Source of the DNA: Trichomonas tenax
Lineage: Eukaryota > Parabasalia > Trichomonadida > Trichomonadidae
Direction of reading: 5' to 3'
DNA: 18,468 bases
Assembly (NCBI GenBank): GCA_023091735.1
Contig: JALKBU010001009.1
Location: 1-18,468 of the forward strand
The notes beneath the pieces were generated by a model. The model made no database searches. It was not told the DNA's origin and saw only the letters and a program-made list of their open reading frames with translations. The stretch's first letter is position 1. Every line of letters begins with the position of its first letter. Position numbers and translations under genes: made by a program. Shown here piece by piece: positions 1 through 8,083 of this stretch.

Positions 1-197
1 GATGTGGTAACGGAGGAAAAGAAACAATTTCACGTTATGATATTTCATCAGATACCAGAGAATACAACACCGGTTTAATCATTGATCATGCAGGAATTCA
101 CATTCATTCAGTTTACGGAAACACTGCCGACACTGGTTCAGGTACTGATTACATGCCTCCATACATTACTGTTTACACATGGTATAGGGTTTATTAA
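1..197 (+). CDS. Tail-collar / tail-fibre-like protein, C-terminal part (cut by window start)
   Basis: The open frame runs from base 3 to a TAA at 195-197 and gives the last 64 residues of a protein that begins outside the window. It ends with a proline-aromatic motif, YMPPYITVYTWYRVY, and has a His-x-His near the middle (HIHSVYG). The mirrored copy at the right end extends further upstream and shows the rest of the signature: LPSHNH followed by a glycine/threonine-rich stretch and AGAHTH. This pattern is typical of phage tail-collar domains and short tail fibres (Pfam Tail_collar, microcystin-dependent protein family), where paired histidines can bind a metal and the domain forms a trimeric receptor-binding tip. 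Inference: a fibre or attachment-like structural protein of a Maverick/Polinton-type element, since it lies about 400 bp from the putative element terminus. It differs from the right copy at 3 of 64 residues. Family assignment is moderately sure; the role is inferred. Confidence 0.7.
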   Translation, partial: CGNGGKETISRYDISSDTREYNTGLIIDHAGIHIHSVYGNTADTGSGTDYMPPYITVYTWYRVY

Positions 198-202
198 ATC
201 CG

Positions 203-418
203 AATAAATTTCTCTCATAACCATTAAAATTATTTTTCAAATTTTCCTTACCCCAAATCCTTTCGCTTTCTTTTCTTAGTTAGTTAGTCATAAATTATTT
301 TTAAACCCAAATAAATTTTCTCTCATAACCACTAAAATTATTTTTCAAATTTCTTACTTCATAAATTCCTTTCGCTTTCTTTTCTTAGTTAGTTAGTTTG
401 TCATAAATTATTTTTAAA
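203..418 (+). repeat. Tandem duplication (~107-bp unit, two copies) in left arm
   Basis: Two imperfect copies follow each other at about 203-308 and 309-418. Both contain CTCTCATAACC, TTATTTTTCAAATTT, CCTTTCGCTTTCTTTTCTTAG, the TTAGTTAGT run and TCATAAATTATTTTT. The right arm has only one copy (about 18016-18142), so the duplication arose in this element copy or its lineage and explains most of the length difference between the arms. The unit lies in the non-coding stretch between the collar gene and the terminus. Confidence 0.85.
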
Positions 419-550
419 AATGAATAAATTTTATAAAGTCAGGAATTCCAAAATAAAATTAACGTTAATTTGTAAGTAATTCAAAAATTTATTTTCTATA
501 TGGGGGACCCTAACTTGTAAAACTAATTCTGTCGTAAATATATTTAAAAA

Positions 551-595
551 GATGTTCGGAGAAGCCACGGCGAAGACGTGGGTTATGCGAACATC
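551..595. repeat. 45-bp imperfect palindrome at element terminus (left)
   Basis: The left half GATGTTCGGAGAAGCCACG and the reverse complement of the right half (GATGTTCGCATAACCCACG) match at 16 of 19 positions around a 7-base centre, GCGAAGA. The outer GATGTTCG/CGAACATC and inner CCACG/CGTGG stems are perfect. The same structure occurs at 17852-17896 with changes in the middle of the stem and in the loop while both stems stay intact. It is more GC-rich than its surroundings and lies 12 bp from the putative terminus. It could bind the integrase, act as a replication-end structure, or form a terminator-like hairpin; the sequence does not decide between these. Confidence 0.75.
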
Positions 596-607
596 ATATT
601 ACTAACT

Positions 608-1036
608 GCATCTGGATGCATCTCTGCTAGATCACCAGGTCATCCTTCACTATGAGGCCACAACTACTCATAATGAAGTCTTCTTTGGCTTCCAACATTG
701 AGTTCAATCCATTTCAACCTATTGACACTTTTCCATTTTTTCCCGCAAACACGTCGCTTTCCTTTATTTTGACATCCTGACTTTACATGCCAAAAATAAG
801 TTACATGTCAGAAAAGCACGTTGTTCTATTTTGTCCCAGTCCCCGTTGGAAATGGGGAAAAGCCCGATGGTTGATAAAAGGGTTTTAAGATTGCTTTAAA
901 TAGAGCTTTTTATTTGATAAAACATAATTTTTAGTTATATTAATATAATTTGAAAATTTGACTCTTTTTAGAGGAAAGTATTTAATGATTTTATAAGACT
1001 CTGTAAAATTTAAAATAAGATGAATTCACATAATAT
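608..1036. other. Flank of left element; no gene recognised
   Basis: No convincing coding region is seen. The longest start-to-stop frame near the element end is a 23-codon minus-strand ORF at 627-698. Two copies of the upstream-type motif occur close together (TTACATGCCA at 783-792 and TTACATGTCA at 801-810) without a gene in the expected place. This might be a leftover promoter of a gene lost when the element inserted. From about 880 on the sequence is plain AT-rich DNA. Confidence 0.4.
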
Positions 1037-1614
1037 TTAAACAAGCATAAGTTTAGTAAGATCATTTATAATGCCAAAATGCGGATGGAATCGACAAATC
1101 TTTAACATCTTGACGAAAAAAGAATCGCTACAAATAAAATTCTGTATAGTAATAGTATTCCACGCACCTATAACGTTGGACAAATGAAAATTCGAGATTA
1201 TCGCATATTTTTTAGGAAAAAAAGCAAAATACTGTTGTGAATGGTAGCTTTTTTCGATAATTAAGCTGTAAGAATATGCAGACATTGTTGATATATGGAT
1301 AAGATAGAGCTTTCTGGGATTATTTCTGCATATTTTTGTAATCGTTTGGAGATCTGAAGCACATCTTTTCAGAACTTTGTACGTTAAGTTGCCCTAAAAG
1401 TCAATTTCGAAGTAGTTGTATATTGATGCCACAAAGGATCAAAGTTTCGGTGTTTAAATAGGCACTTTACATATGCGAAATGCTTGTTTCAGGAAATCGC
1501 TTGCAAAAAAGGTCGTTTGTTGATGTATTTGAGGGCAAGATGATATATTTCAGAATATTCTGAGATGGTTTCTCCAAGCTCCGACCTTGAAGAAAGGTTT
1601 GCATCAAGAGCCAT
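1037..1614 (-). pseudogene. Possible decayed reading frame, unrecognised
   Basis: On the minus strand an ATG at 1614 opens a 41-codon frame with protein-like composition (SEYSEIYHLALKYINKRPF near its end). It stops at a TGA (1489-1491) but stays readable beyond it in the same frame for about 34 codons. Past further stops, another frame is open from about 1393 down to a stop at 1037-1039 and includes the 82-residue stretch ending LTKLMLV. Taken together this could be one old gene broken by a nonsense change and a frameshift, or chance open frames in AT-rich DNA. I do not recognise a family. It lies convergent to nothing and about 240 bp beyond the 3' end of the WD40 gene, on the same strand. 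Confidence 0.25.
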
Positions 1615-1856
1615 TTCATTCAAGTTCCATCAAAAAATATAAACTCACATAAACCTTTCAAATTAAGCAGCGTCTATGTAAAGTTGGTAAGAGTGAGGGA
1701 AATCTGGGTATTTTAATCATTACAATGTCACTTTTAAAATATATTTGATAAGATTATTTATGCTTTTCTCTAAAGAAGATAGGTAAAATCCGAAAAATAC
1801 ATGAACATTTATCAATACAAAACAATACAATACTATATATATAAAAACAAAACAAA

Positions 1857-4800
1857 TTATTTCTTGAAATAATTAGCAAATCGAACTCTTGAAGAATCTT
1901 TGATTGGCTCTTGAACTTTTGATGTATGGTGTCTTGGATTATCGTTGTGACGTGTAATAAATAGATTTTCATCGAGATCATCGTCATCATTATATTCATC
2001 ATCACTATTTTCGTTTTTGATATTTATTGGTCTACGAAGTGATGCCTGTCTTCCATGAGACATTGAAGTTAATAAATGCAACGACTCAGAAGCTTCTGCA
2101 TCACCTTCTTCGGTATTGTTCTCAACAGGAAACTTGAATCCACTAAAAGGTGTTGAAAATCCATCGATAACATATTTAGTGAACATATCTGCATCAAGAT
2201 TTGTTCCTTCGATATAATGATTAACGCCAGTTGACTTAATATCTGTGATATGAGTGACTTTCAACTCTGGAGCAAAAGATGCAGCGCCTTTCCTTTTCTT
2301 TTTCTTTCTATTTTTGAGTCTTGGATTTAACTGAGAAGCTCTTGATTTCCTTGTTGTTTTAGGATTTTCTTGATGCAGGAATTCAAGTGATGGCTGAATG
2401 TTTGAAATTTCTACTTTTGGCGGACGAGCTTTATAAACATCATTACCTTCATTATCGGTTGTAGAGTTATCTGTTATCTCACCCTTTGATTCGTCAGTTT
2501 TATTATTCATTGCGCTTTCAGCTCCGGATTGATCTGTTGATCTAGAAATTGCTTCTGATATAGTTACAAATGATGATTCAATATTTGTATTTTCATTTTG
2601 ATTGGAATCAATAATCTGAACTTTGTTTTCTGATTCTTTTTGTGATAAAATCATATTTTGGAGTTGAGATGTGTTTGACCCTGGCTGAGGAAGAAGTATA
2701 GTGGGTCTACTTTGCTGTTTAGTAAGAAAAGTTGATTTACCAACGGAATTCGATGTTATGGAATTTTTTGCTGAAGTATTTGAAGTTTTGCTTGCTAACG
2801 ACTTTTGAGATCCATATTCTTCACCTTTGTATACTTGTCTATGCTTTGGTGGAGCTGATTGACGATTCAAACGATCAAAAATACTTACACCATCATTTTT
2901 CTCCTTCTTCGATTTAACGCCAACTTCATCTGTTTTAATCTTAATAAAACTTCCATTTGATTTGCTTGGCTTAATATTTGTATTATTAATATTATTATCA
3001 ACAAAGTTTCCGTAAGTGTCATTAACTTGTCTTCCCGAATGTTTCTCTTTTCTTTTAATTGAAACTTTCTTCTTCACTTTATATTCTTTAACAGAAACAT
3101 TGTCATCATCATCTTCATTAGCAAACAAATCCAATTTCTTCTTATTACTTCTTCTCGATTTCCTTGAACCAGATGCTGATAGTTCCTTTTTCTTTTCTGC
3201 TTCTTGCTGTTCTTCAATTTTAGCATCTTTTGGTTCTTCTTCGATTGCAACTGTGCTTTCTGGCAATTTCTTTCTTTTCCAAATTGCTTCTAAATCTAAT
3301 ATCCTGTAATTAATCATTCCTTTGTCTCTTTCGTCCTTTTCTATATAATAATGCTTTGGAAAAACCTCCAAATCAACAACTAAGTTTTCGAATTTGTTGT
3401 AATCCGTTGCGTTAAAAGAAACAGATTTCCTCCAAATTGGTTTTTCGACTTTTGCAATTTGTTTAGGCTTCTTTTCTTCATTATCAGTGGATAATATCGG
3501 CATCATAAATCTATCTGATCTCATATCGAAATCATCATATTGCAAACTTCTTGAAACTAATTTTTTCGAGTATAATATATCCGCTGAAATTTCGAACAGT
3601 GAATCAAATGCTGACATTAAAATTGTTCCATATCCATTCAAGAAGCATCCTGATATCAATGAAAAACAGAAATCAATATGAACAATTGGATATAAATCCA
3701 TATCATAAACAAATATTTCTCCGCATTTCACTAATGACATAACAACTTCTCTTTGTGCACAATAATCGACACACTCTATTTGCTCAGCATGTTTATGCAT
3801 GACATTATACTTAATTGACGATGCTTGGAGACTTAACGATGGAAAATTACGTAATTCAACATGTCCTATTGTTGTGCCACAAAGAATTTTGTTTTTGTCG
3901 ATGAATTTCATACACGAATATTGTGGCATTTTCATTGTTTCGACACAGACCTGGAGAAAGGGATCAACGATAGACAATCCTCCTTGATGAGAAACAACAA
4001 GCTTCTGCATTGTTCCTGAAAATAATACAGATGAAACATCAGTTAAATTGAGATGAAAGGATGTAAAAAAGTGAGGATTTGTCATCGTGAATAAGCAAAT
4101 AAACCCATTCTTTGTAATAGCACAAACACTATTCTGCAACTTTTTGCTTTCAACATGAACGAAATCAAAGAACCTCATTTCTGGTGGAATGTTTAAAACA
4201 ACAGATTGGGAATGTTTTGAAGGGACAATGAATGATCCAATTTCTTTGTTTGTTACATAACTTGTAACATTATCTAAATTAATATCGAGAATTGGGCCTT
4301 GCGCAAATAGAACAAATAATTCATCACTATTTCTAATAGATATTAGAGTCTCTCCGTCAGATTCCATATCGCGTGGATATCTAACTGCAATTAATTCTCT
4401 CATTCCTCTTTGATTCTTAAACGAGTATAAAGTTTCTTTTGTTCGGGGTGAAATCATCGTCAGTATGCTGTCATTTACTGTATAAACAATTCTAGCTGCG
4501 TTCTTTAAAGACTTTGTTCTCTGTAAACGCGTGATTTGTCCCGTTTCCGATTTTACAAAATCAATGAAAAAATGAGTTTGATATTCAAAAATGTTCAATG
4601 GACAAAGAACATAAATCCCATTTTTCCGTGCAATAAAGTCTATTGGATCTTCTAGAACTGTTTCTATTGAGAGAATTTCGTGTGTTTTAATAGAAAATGT
4701 GTATAATTGTCGATCATTTGTAATAACAATCATAAAAAACACATCATAAATTCTGACGTATAATGGAGTCCCAATCATATATTTATGTTGCATACAAAGT

Positions 4801-5570
4801 TCAAGGTTTTCGTAGGTTACTTCTTTGGTCTTGAAATTGAACTTAATTTGTGAAATTAAACAATCTTGCGTTGCTGTAATAAGTGTGTCCATTATATCGT
4901 CATACATAACAAGCATCTGTTCTGGTGATGGAAACTTGTTTATTTTGTAAATAATATCACCATTTGATATCTGATGAATGTAAACTGAATTTTGCTGCTG
5001 AACGAAGAAAACTTCGCGATTTTTCGAAACAAACGGATGAAATTTGTTTGTAAATTGTGTGTCTTTGTACAAATGCGCGATTTTTTCAAATTGAAGAATT
5101 TCAGGAACTGGATTTTTAGACTTAAAATTATCTGGAAACTTTAATCTTGTTAATAGTATGCCATTTCCTGAACTCAAAAGTATATTGCTCTGTTCAAAAA
5201 ATACCATAAACGAGATTTCTATGTCTGTGAATTCGAAAGGATGCTGTCTAACAGTATAAGGCGGATTAATGCTGATGAAGTATAAGTATGGTGATGCATT
5301 CGAAAACGAAACTAACAGTTTTAATCTATCGATATAAATTAACACGTTTGACGGTAAAATAATACTTGTTTTTTGAACCAAATCCTCCCAAATATGGATG
5401 CTTTCGCCATCTGATGTCGCGCAAAGATTATCGTGAATTTCAGTTAAACATTTGAAGCTTTTATTGGATGTATCGGTCTGATTTTTCTTCAGTAAACCCC
5501 ACTTCAAGTCTTTTGTAAGTGTGGTAATGTTTTTCACTTTACTTTCCTCCTGGGAGTCCAGTGAAAACAT
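1857..5570 (-). CDS. WD40 beta-propeller protein with long charged tail
   Basis: A 1237-residue protein read from an ATG at 5570. Residues 1 to about 700 consist of short beta-strand-rich blocks with WD-type spacing, for example ATSDGESIHIWEDL near residue 50, SVCAITKNGFICLFTM and KILCGTTIGHVELRNF. This suggests one or two beta-propellers with poorly conserved WD/GH dipeptides. From about 720 the protein is low complexity: Lys/Arg clusters near residues 797-825 (SGSRKSRRSNKKKLD) and about 1083-1095 (RLKNRKKKKRKG), long Ser/Asn/Thr stretches, and an acidic run near 1190-1204 (DDEYNDDDDLDEN). No membrane segment or signal peptide is seen. Family knowledge says such proteins are scaffolds; a flagellar/axonemal or cytoskeletal role is possible in a flagellate but is a guess. 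Two TTACGTGTCA motifs lie 41-88 bp upstream of the start. Confidence 0.8.
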   Translation of the reverse strand: MFSLDSQEESKVKNITTLTKDLKWGLLKKNQTDTSNKSFKCLTEIHDNLCATSDGESIHIWEDLVQKTSIILPSNVLIYIDRLKLLVSFSNASPYLYFISINPPYTVRQHPFEFTDIEISFMVFFEQSNILLSSGNGILLTRLKFPDNFKSKNPVPEILQFEKIAHLYKDTQFTNKFHPFVSKNREVFFVQQQNSVYIHQISNGDIIYKINKFPSPEQMLVMYDDIMDTLITATQDCLISQIKFNFKTKEVTYENLELCMQHKYMIGTPLYVRIYDVFFMIVITNDRQLYTFSIKTHEILSIETVLEDPIDFIARKNGIYVLCPLNIFEYQTHFFIDFVKSETGQITRLQRTKSLKNAARIVYTVNDSILTMISPRTKETLYSFKNQRGMRELIAVRYPRDMESDGETLISIRNSDELFVLFAQGPILDINLDNVTSYVTNKEIGSFIVPSKHSQSVVLNIPPEMRFFDFVHVESKKLQNSVCAITKNGFICLFTMTNPHFFTSFHLNLTDVSSVLFSGTMQKLVVSHQGGLSIVDPFLQVCVETMKMPQYSCMKFIDKNKILCGTTIGHVELRNFPSLSLQASSIKYNVMHKHAEQIECVDYCAQREVVMSLVKCGEIFVYDMDLYPIVHIDFCFSLISGCFLNGYGTILMSAFDSLFEISADILYSKKLVSRSLQYDDFDMRSDRFMMPILSTDNEEKKPKQIAKVEKPIWRKSVSFNATDYNKFENLVVDLEVFPKHYYIEKDERDKGMINYRILDLEAIWKRKKLPESTVAIEEEPKDAKIEEQQEAEKKKELSASGSRKSRRSNKKKLDLFANEDDDDNVSVKEYKVKKKVSIKRKEKHSGRQVNDTYGNFVDNNINNTNIKPSKSNGSFIKIKTDEVGVKSKKEKNDGVSIFDRLNRQSAPPKHRQVYKGEEYGSQKSLASKTSNTSAKNSITSNSVGKSTFLTKQQSRPTILLPQPGSNTSQLQNMILSQKESENKVQIIDSNQNENTNIESSFVTISEAISRSTDQSGAESAMNNKTDESKGEITDNSTTDNEGNDVYKARPPKVEISNIQPSLEFLHQENPKTTRKSRASQLNPRLKNRKKKKRKGAASFAPELKVTHITDIKSTGVNHYIEGTNLDADMFTKYVIDGFSTPFSGFKFPVENNTEEGDAEASESLHLLTSMSHGRQASLRRPINIKNENSDDEYNDDDDLDENLFITRHNDNPRHHTSKVQEPIKDSSRVRFANYFKK

Positions 5571-5610
5571 TTTTTAGAAGATTTTCGTTTTATATTTTTA
5601 TTTGATTGCT

Positions 5611-5658
5611 TTACGTGTCAAAGATTTCTGATTTTTTGCAATCTGTTTTTACGTGTCA
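5611..5658. promoter_or_regulatory. Two TTACGTGTCA upstream motifs of the WD40 gene
   Basis: TTACGTGTCA occurs at 5611-5620 and again at 5649-5658 (plus-strand reading), 41-50 and 79-88 bp upstream of the minus-strand start codon at 5570. The same 10-mer, with R/Y variation, lies upstream of the RalGAP-like and GT47 genes. The core TACRYGTC is close to palindromic, so orientation may not matter. I infer a transcription-factor site; no factor is known to me for it. Confidence 0.45.
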
Positions 5659-5772
5659 ACATTTTTTTTTCAAATATGAAATCTTTGATTTCCTAAGGTT
5701 TAACTAATTACAGCCAATCTAAATCATCATAAAGCACTGTTTATCAAGTTTAAAACTCGATATAATAAAGCC

Positions 5773-6781
5773 TTATGGCATACGGTTAACCATTAACTTA
5801 AGATTTCCTGGTGTTGCAGTATATTGAATTATATCGTTAGTAGAACCAGTTGTTGTTTTAGAAAATTTTACGATACCATTTTCTGTATTATTTATCTGAA
5901 TAAATTGATGTGTAAAACATTCTGAAGTATTTTTAGTAAATATACCATCAATTTGTTCATTTTCTCTTATTAGCTTATAATCCTTAACTTTTTCTGGATT
6001 TATTGAACACCATACTAATCCCTTAGATCTTGGATAAAACTTCAATTCAAGTTCACCGATAATTTTATTAACAAACATATCGAAAGCTTGTAAACACAAA
6101 AGATCTTCAATAGGAACATTAAGTTCAAAGTTAACTTCCTTATATCCGTTATATTCTTTGAAATTCATTAAATTAAGGTATGTTCCAGCAATAGATTCAG
6201 AAAGATTTTCAACGTTTTCATATAAAGAATGTGTATATTTCTTGGTCTTTTTCTCATTATGTGGTTTGATAGTACTATAAGCAAATCCTTCACGTACACA
6301 TTCATTTTGCTGATATCCTATAGATCTGTTATTACACATTATTTCTAATTGATCGAATATTTGATTACTTGATTTAAATCCAACGAAAAGTTTACACAAA
6401 TGTTCTTCATCGGTAAAATCTGTAGAAAATCCATCTAAGTGAAGATTTAACTTAACATTAAATGTAAGAAATCCATCTGAAAATTGTGTGATATCAAAAT
6501 CAGAATATGTTATAGCAATTCTTGTTTCTTGTCCTTCTGTGAATGGTGCCGATTGGTCATGGCAATCAACTGTACGTAATAGAAAACTTCTAGTACCATC
6601 ATTAATTTGTCTCAGGGATTTAAGATTTTCAAAATATTGCGCTCCGTTACCCTGTAAAGTGTTTTTGCTATTTAGCCTGGGTGATAAACTTAAGGGAACA
6701 TTACCAAAAGTTGGATTTGAATTTGGTGTGAATAATAATGGCAATAGAAAACCTTTGATGTTATTCGGGATGTTGGTTCAT
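5773..6781 (-). pseudogene. Maverick/Polinton double jelly-roll major capsid protein, broken fragment
   Basis: About 323 codons read on the minus strand resemble the N-terminal part of Polinton major capsid proteins. A conserved-looking block is DQLEIMCNNRSIGYQQ followed by SLYENVENLSESIAGTYLN. The hallmark jelly-roll stretch is LLCLQAFDMFVNKIIGELEL and then FYPRSKGLVWCSINP. Known capsid proteins of this family are clearly longer, with a second jelly roll; here the frame ends in a stop at 5773 and nothing recognisable follows. The open frame has no in-frame ATG at its start (the frame is open back to a TGA, with a TTG at 6742-6744). An ATG at 6781 in another frame stops after six codons, consistent with a one-base shift near the start. 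Together with the small ORF at 6936-7196 this is a Maverick relic, most likely non-functional. Confidence 0.75.
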
Positions 6782-6935
6782 TGGTTATTTCTAAACTAAA
6801 ACGTTAAAAATTATACAAAAATAACTTTTTATTAAATGGGATTAATAATTTTGCTATTTATAATAGTTGTATATTTCAGGAATAAATTGCGTGACAAATT
6901 ATAAATTTGTAGCAGCTCAATATTTAATATTGGTC

Positions 6936-7196
6936 CTAAGTGTGTAACACCAAATCACATTCGTTAAGTTTCAATATGATATTATTTAAGATAGTTATAA
7001 CTTTATTTTTCTTAGCACGTTTTAGTTCAGAAATATTTTCATGAGCACATCCAGTAATTTTCAAAAGATTTTTATAAATAGTATATAATTTATATTTGAC
7101 ATTTTCTTCATCATCTACTTTAGGATTTCCACCAATGAAAATTTCATTAAATTGTTCCTGTGTTAAATTAAGAATATCTTGTTCTGTGTATTCCAT
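6936..7196 (-). CDS. Small hypothetical ORF upstream of capsid relic
   Basis: An 86-residue frame with an ATG at 7196. It is acidic at the N-terminus (MEYTEQDILNLTQEQFNEIF) and Lys-rich in the second half, and is predicted to be mostly helical. There is no signal peptide or membrane segment, and I do not recognise the family. It lies on the same strand as the capsid fragment, about 155 bp upstream of it, as expected for tightly packed Maverick genes, so I infer it is another gene of the same decayed element. It has no internal stop, so it may be intact or simply too short to show decay. Confidence 0.45.
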   Translation of the reverse strand: MEYTEQDILNLTQEQFNEIFIGGNPKVDDEENVKYKLYTIYKNLLKITGCAHENISELKRAKKNKVITILNNIILKLNECDLVLHT

Positions 7197-7632
7197 TATT
7201 TATTAGAGAAAAATATATAAATTTTTTCATAGCTTATAAAAAATATTTTTTATTTTACAAATTTTTAGAAACCATTAATAAATCGCTACCATAACAACCA
7301 TGAATTTACATTATTAATTAAACAATATATTTTAATAACAAATTATAAGAATTTACTGGTATTTCGATATAAATTATAGGAAAATTGTTTATTTTATATA
7401 TATTAGGGAAGTTATGATTATAGATATTCTCAGATTGCTGATTTATCATGAGTGGACAAAATTTTTGACTCCAATGATGAATCACAATCTATAGACTAAT
7501 ATTTTCTTTCTTTTTCACTTTTCAAACCTTTTTTGATGTTTGCTTAATTTTTAAATTGCTACATTAACTTCATTTTGGATATAGGTTATTATAGACAAAA
7601 CTAATTTTTTGAGGAAATTTCAAATTTTTTCT

Positions 7633-7674
7633 CCTACTATAGTAGGGGATTATATATATATATAGTAGGGGATT
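7633..7674. repeat. Perfect 14-bp palindrome plus direct repeat
   Basis: CCTACTATAGTAGG at 7633-7646 is a perfect palindrome. The 14-mer TATAGTAGGGGATT at 7638-7651 is repeated exactly at 7661-7674, separated by a short TA run. This could be replication slippage or a binding site; nothing nearby decides. Confidence 0.6.
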
Positions 7675-7988
7675 TTGAATATTTTTTGATGAAATGTAAA
7701 TTAGAAGAAACAATGCACCAATGGATTTAACAAGGTTGCAAATATATTTGTAACTAATTATTAATATTATTTATGGAAATTTACAAAAAATGAAATCTGA
7801 AATAAGTGAATTGAGCAGAATTTAGATATAAATAACAATAATTAATAATGAATAACATAGGTTTAATAAAAGATAAATAGGAAAAAGTATTGGTAAAAGA
7901 GCTATGGAAACAAAACAGCCAGCTATGATTCTGCACTGCCACAGAAAAACTGGAGAATTTCAAATACCATTGATCTTTTGATTTTTTG

Positions 7989-8083
7989 AAAGTTGTTTCT
8001 ATTGCCCCAGGCACAGTGGAAAATCCATTCACGCATGACATTAATGACCTTTTCACTGTGTATGGGACAATAGAAACAACTTT
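7989..8083. repeat. Long imperfect inverted repeat (hairpin)
   Basis: Left arm about 7989-8022 (AAAGTTGTTTCTATTG then CCCCAGGCACAGTGGAAAA) pairs with right arm about 8049-8083 (TTTTCACTGTGTATGGGACA then ATAGAAACAACTTT). The match is about 29 of 34 positions around a loop of about 26 bases. It is the longest stem in the intergenic stretch. It may be the paired ends of a tiny inverted-repeat element or a structured RNA; there is no second copy in the window to test either. Confidence 0.65.

Larger units (their letters stand above)
1..607 (+). repeat. Left arm of long inverted repeat (Maverick-like element end)
   Basis: Bases 1-607 are the reverse complement, at roughly 95% identity in the coding part, of 17840-18342. 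Position i pairs with 18343-i through the coding part; the register then slips because this arm has an extra tandem copy of about 105 bp. Similarity stops just after ATTACTAACT (about 607). Seen from the flank, the terminus reads 5'-AGTTAGTAAT, which fits the 5'-AG terminus described for Polintons/Mavericks. The neighbouring six bases, GCATCT (608-613), would be the candidate target duplication, but the other end of this element lies outside the window. The repeat probably continues past base 1. Confidence 0.75.

Noticed and set aside
596..607. ACTAACT as a trichomonad intron branch/3' splice signal
   Set aside because: The known consensus continues as ACTAACACACAG; here it does not, there is no matching 5' site, and the same bases recur at the other element terminus.
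3016..3309. 97-residue plus-strand Ser/Leu/Phe-rich ORF
   Set aside because: It is the complement of the Lys/Glu-rich part of the WD40 gene.
7781..8056. 91-residue minus-strand ORF
   Set aside because: Its 5' half lies on the hairpin at 7989-8083 and the rest is Phe/Tyr-rich as in random AT-rich DNA; no family signal.
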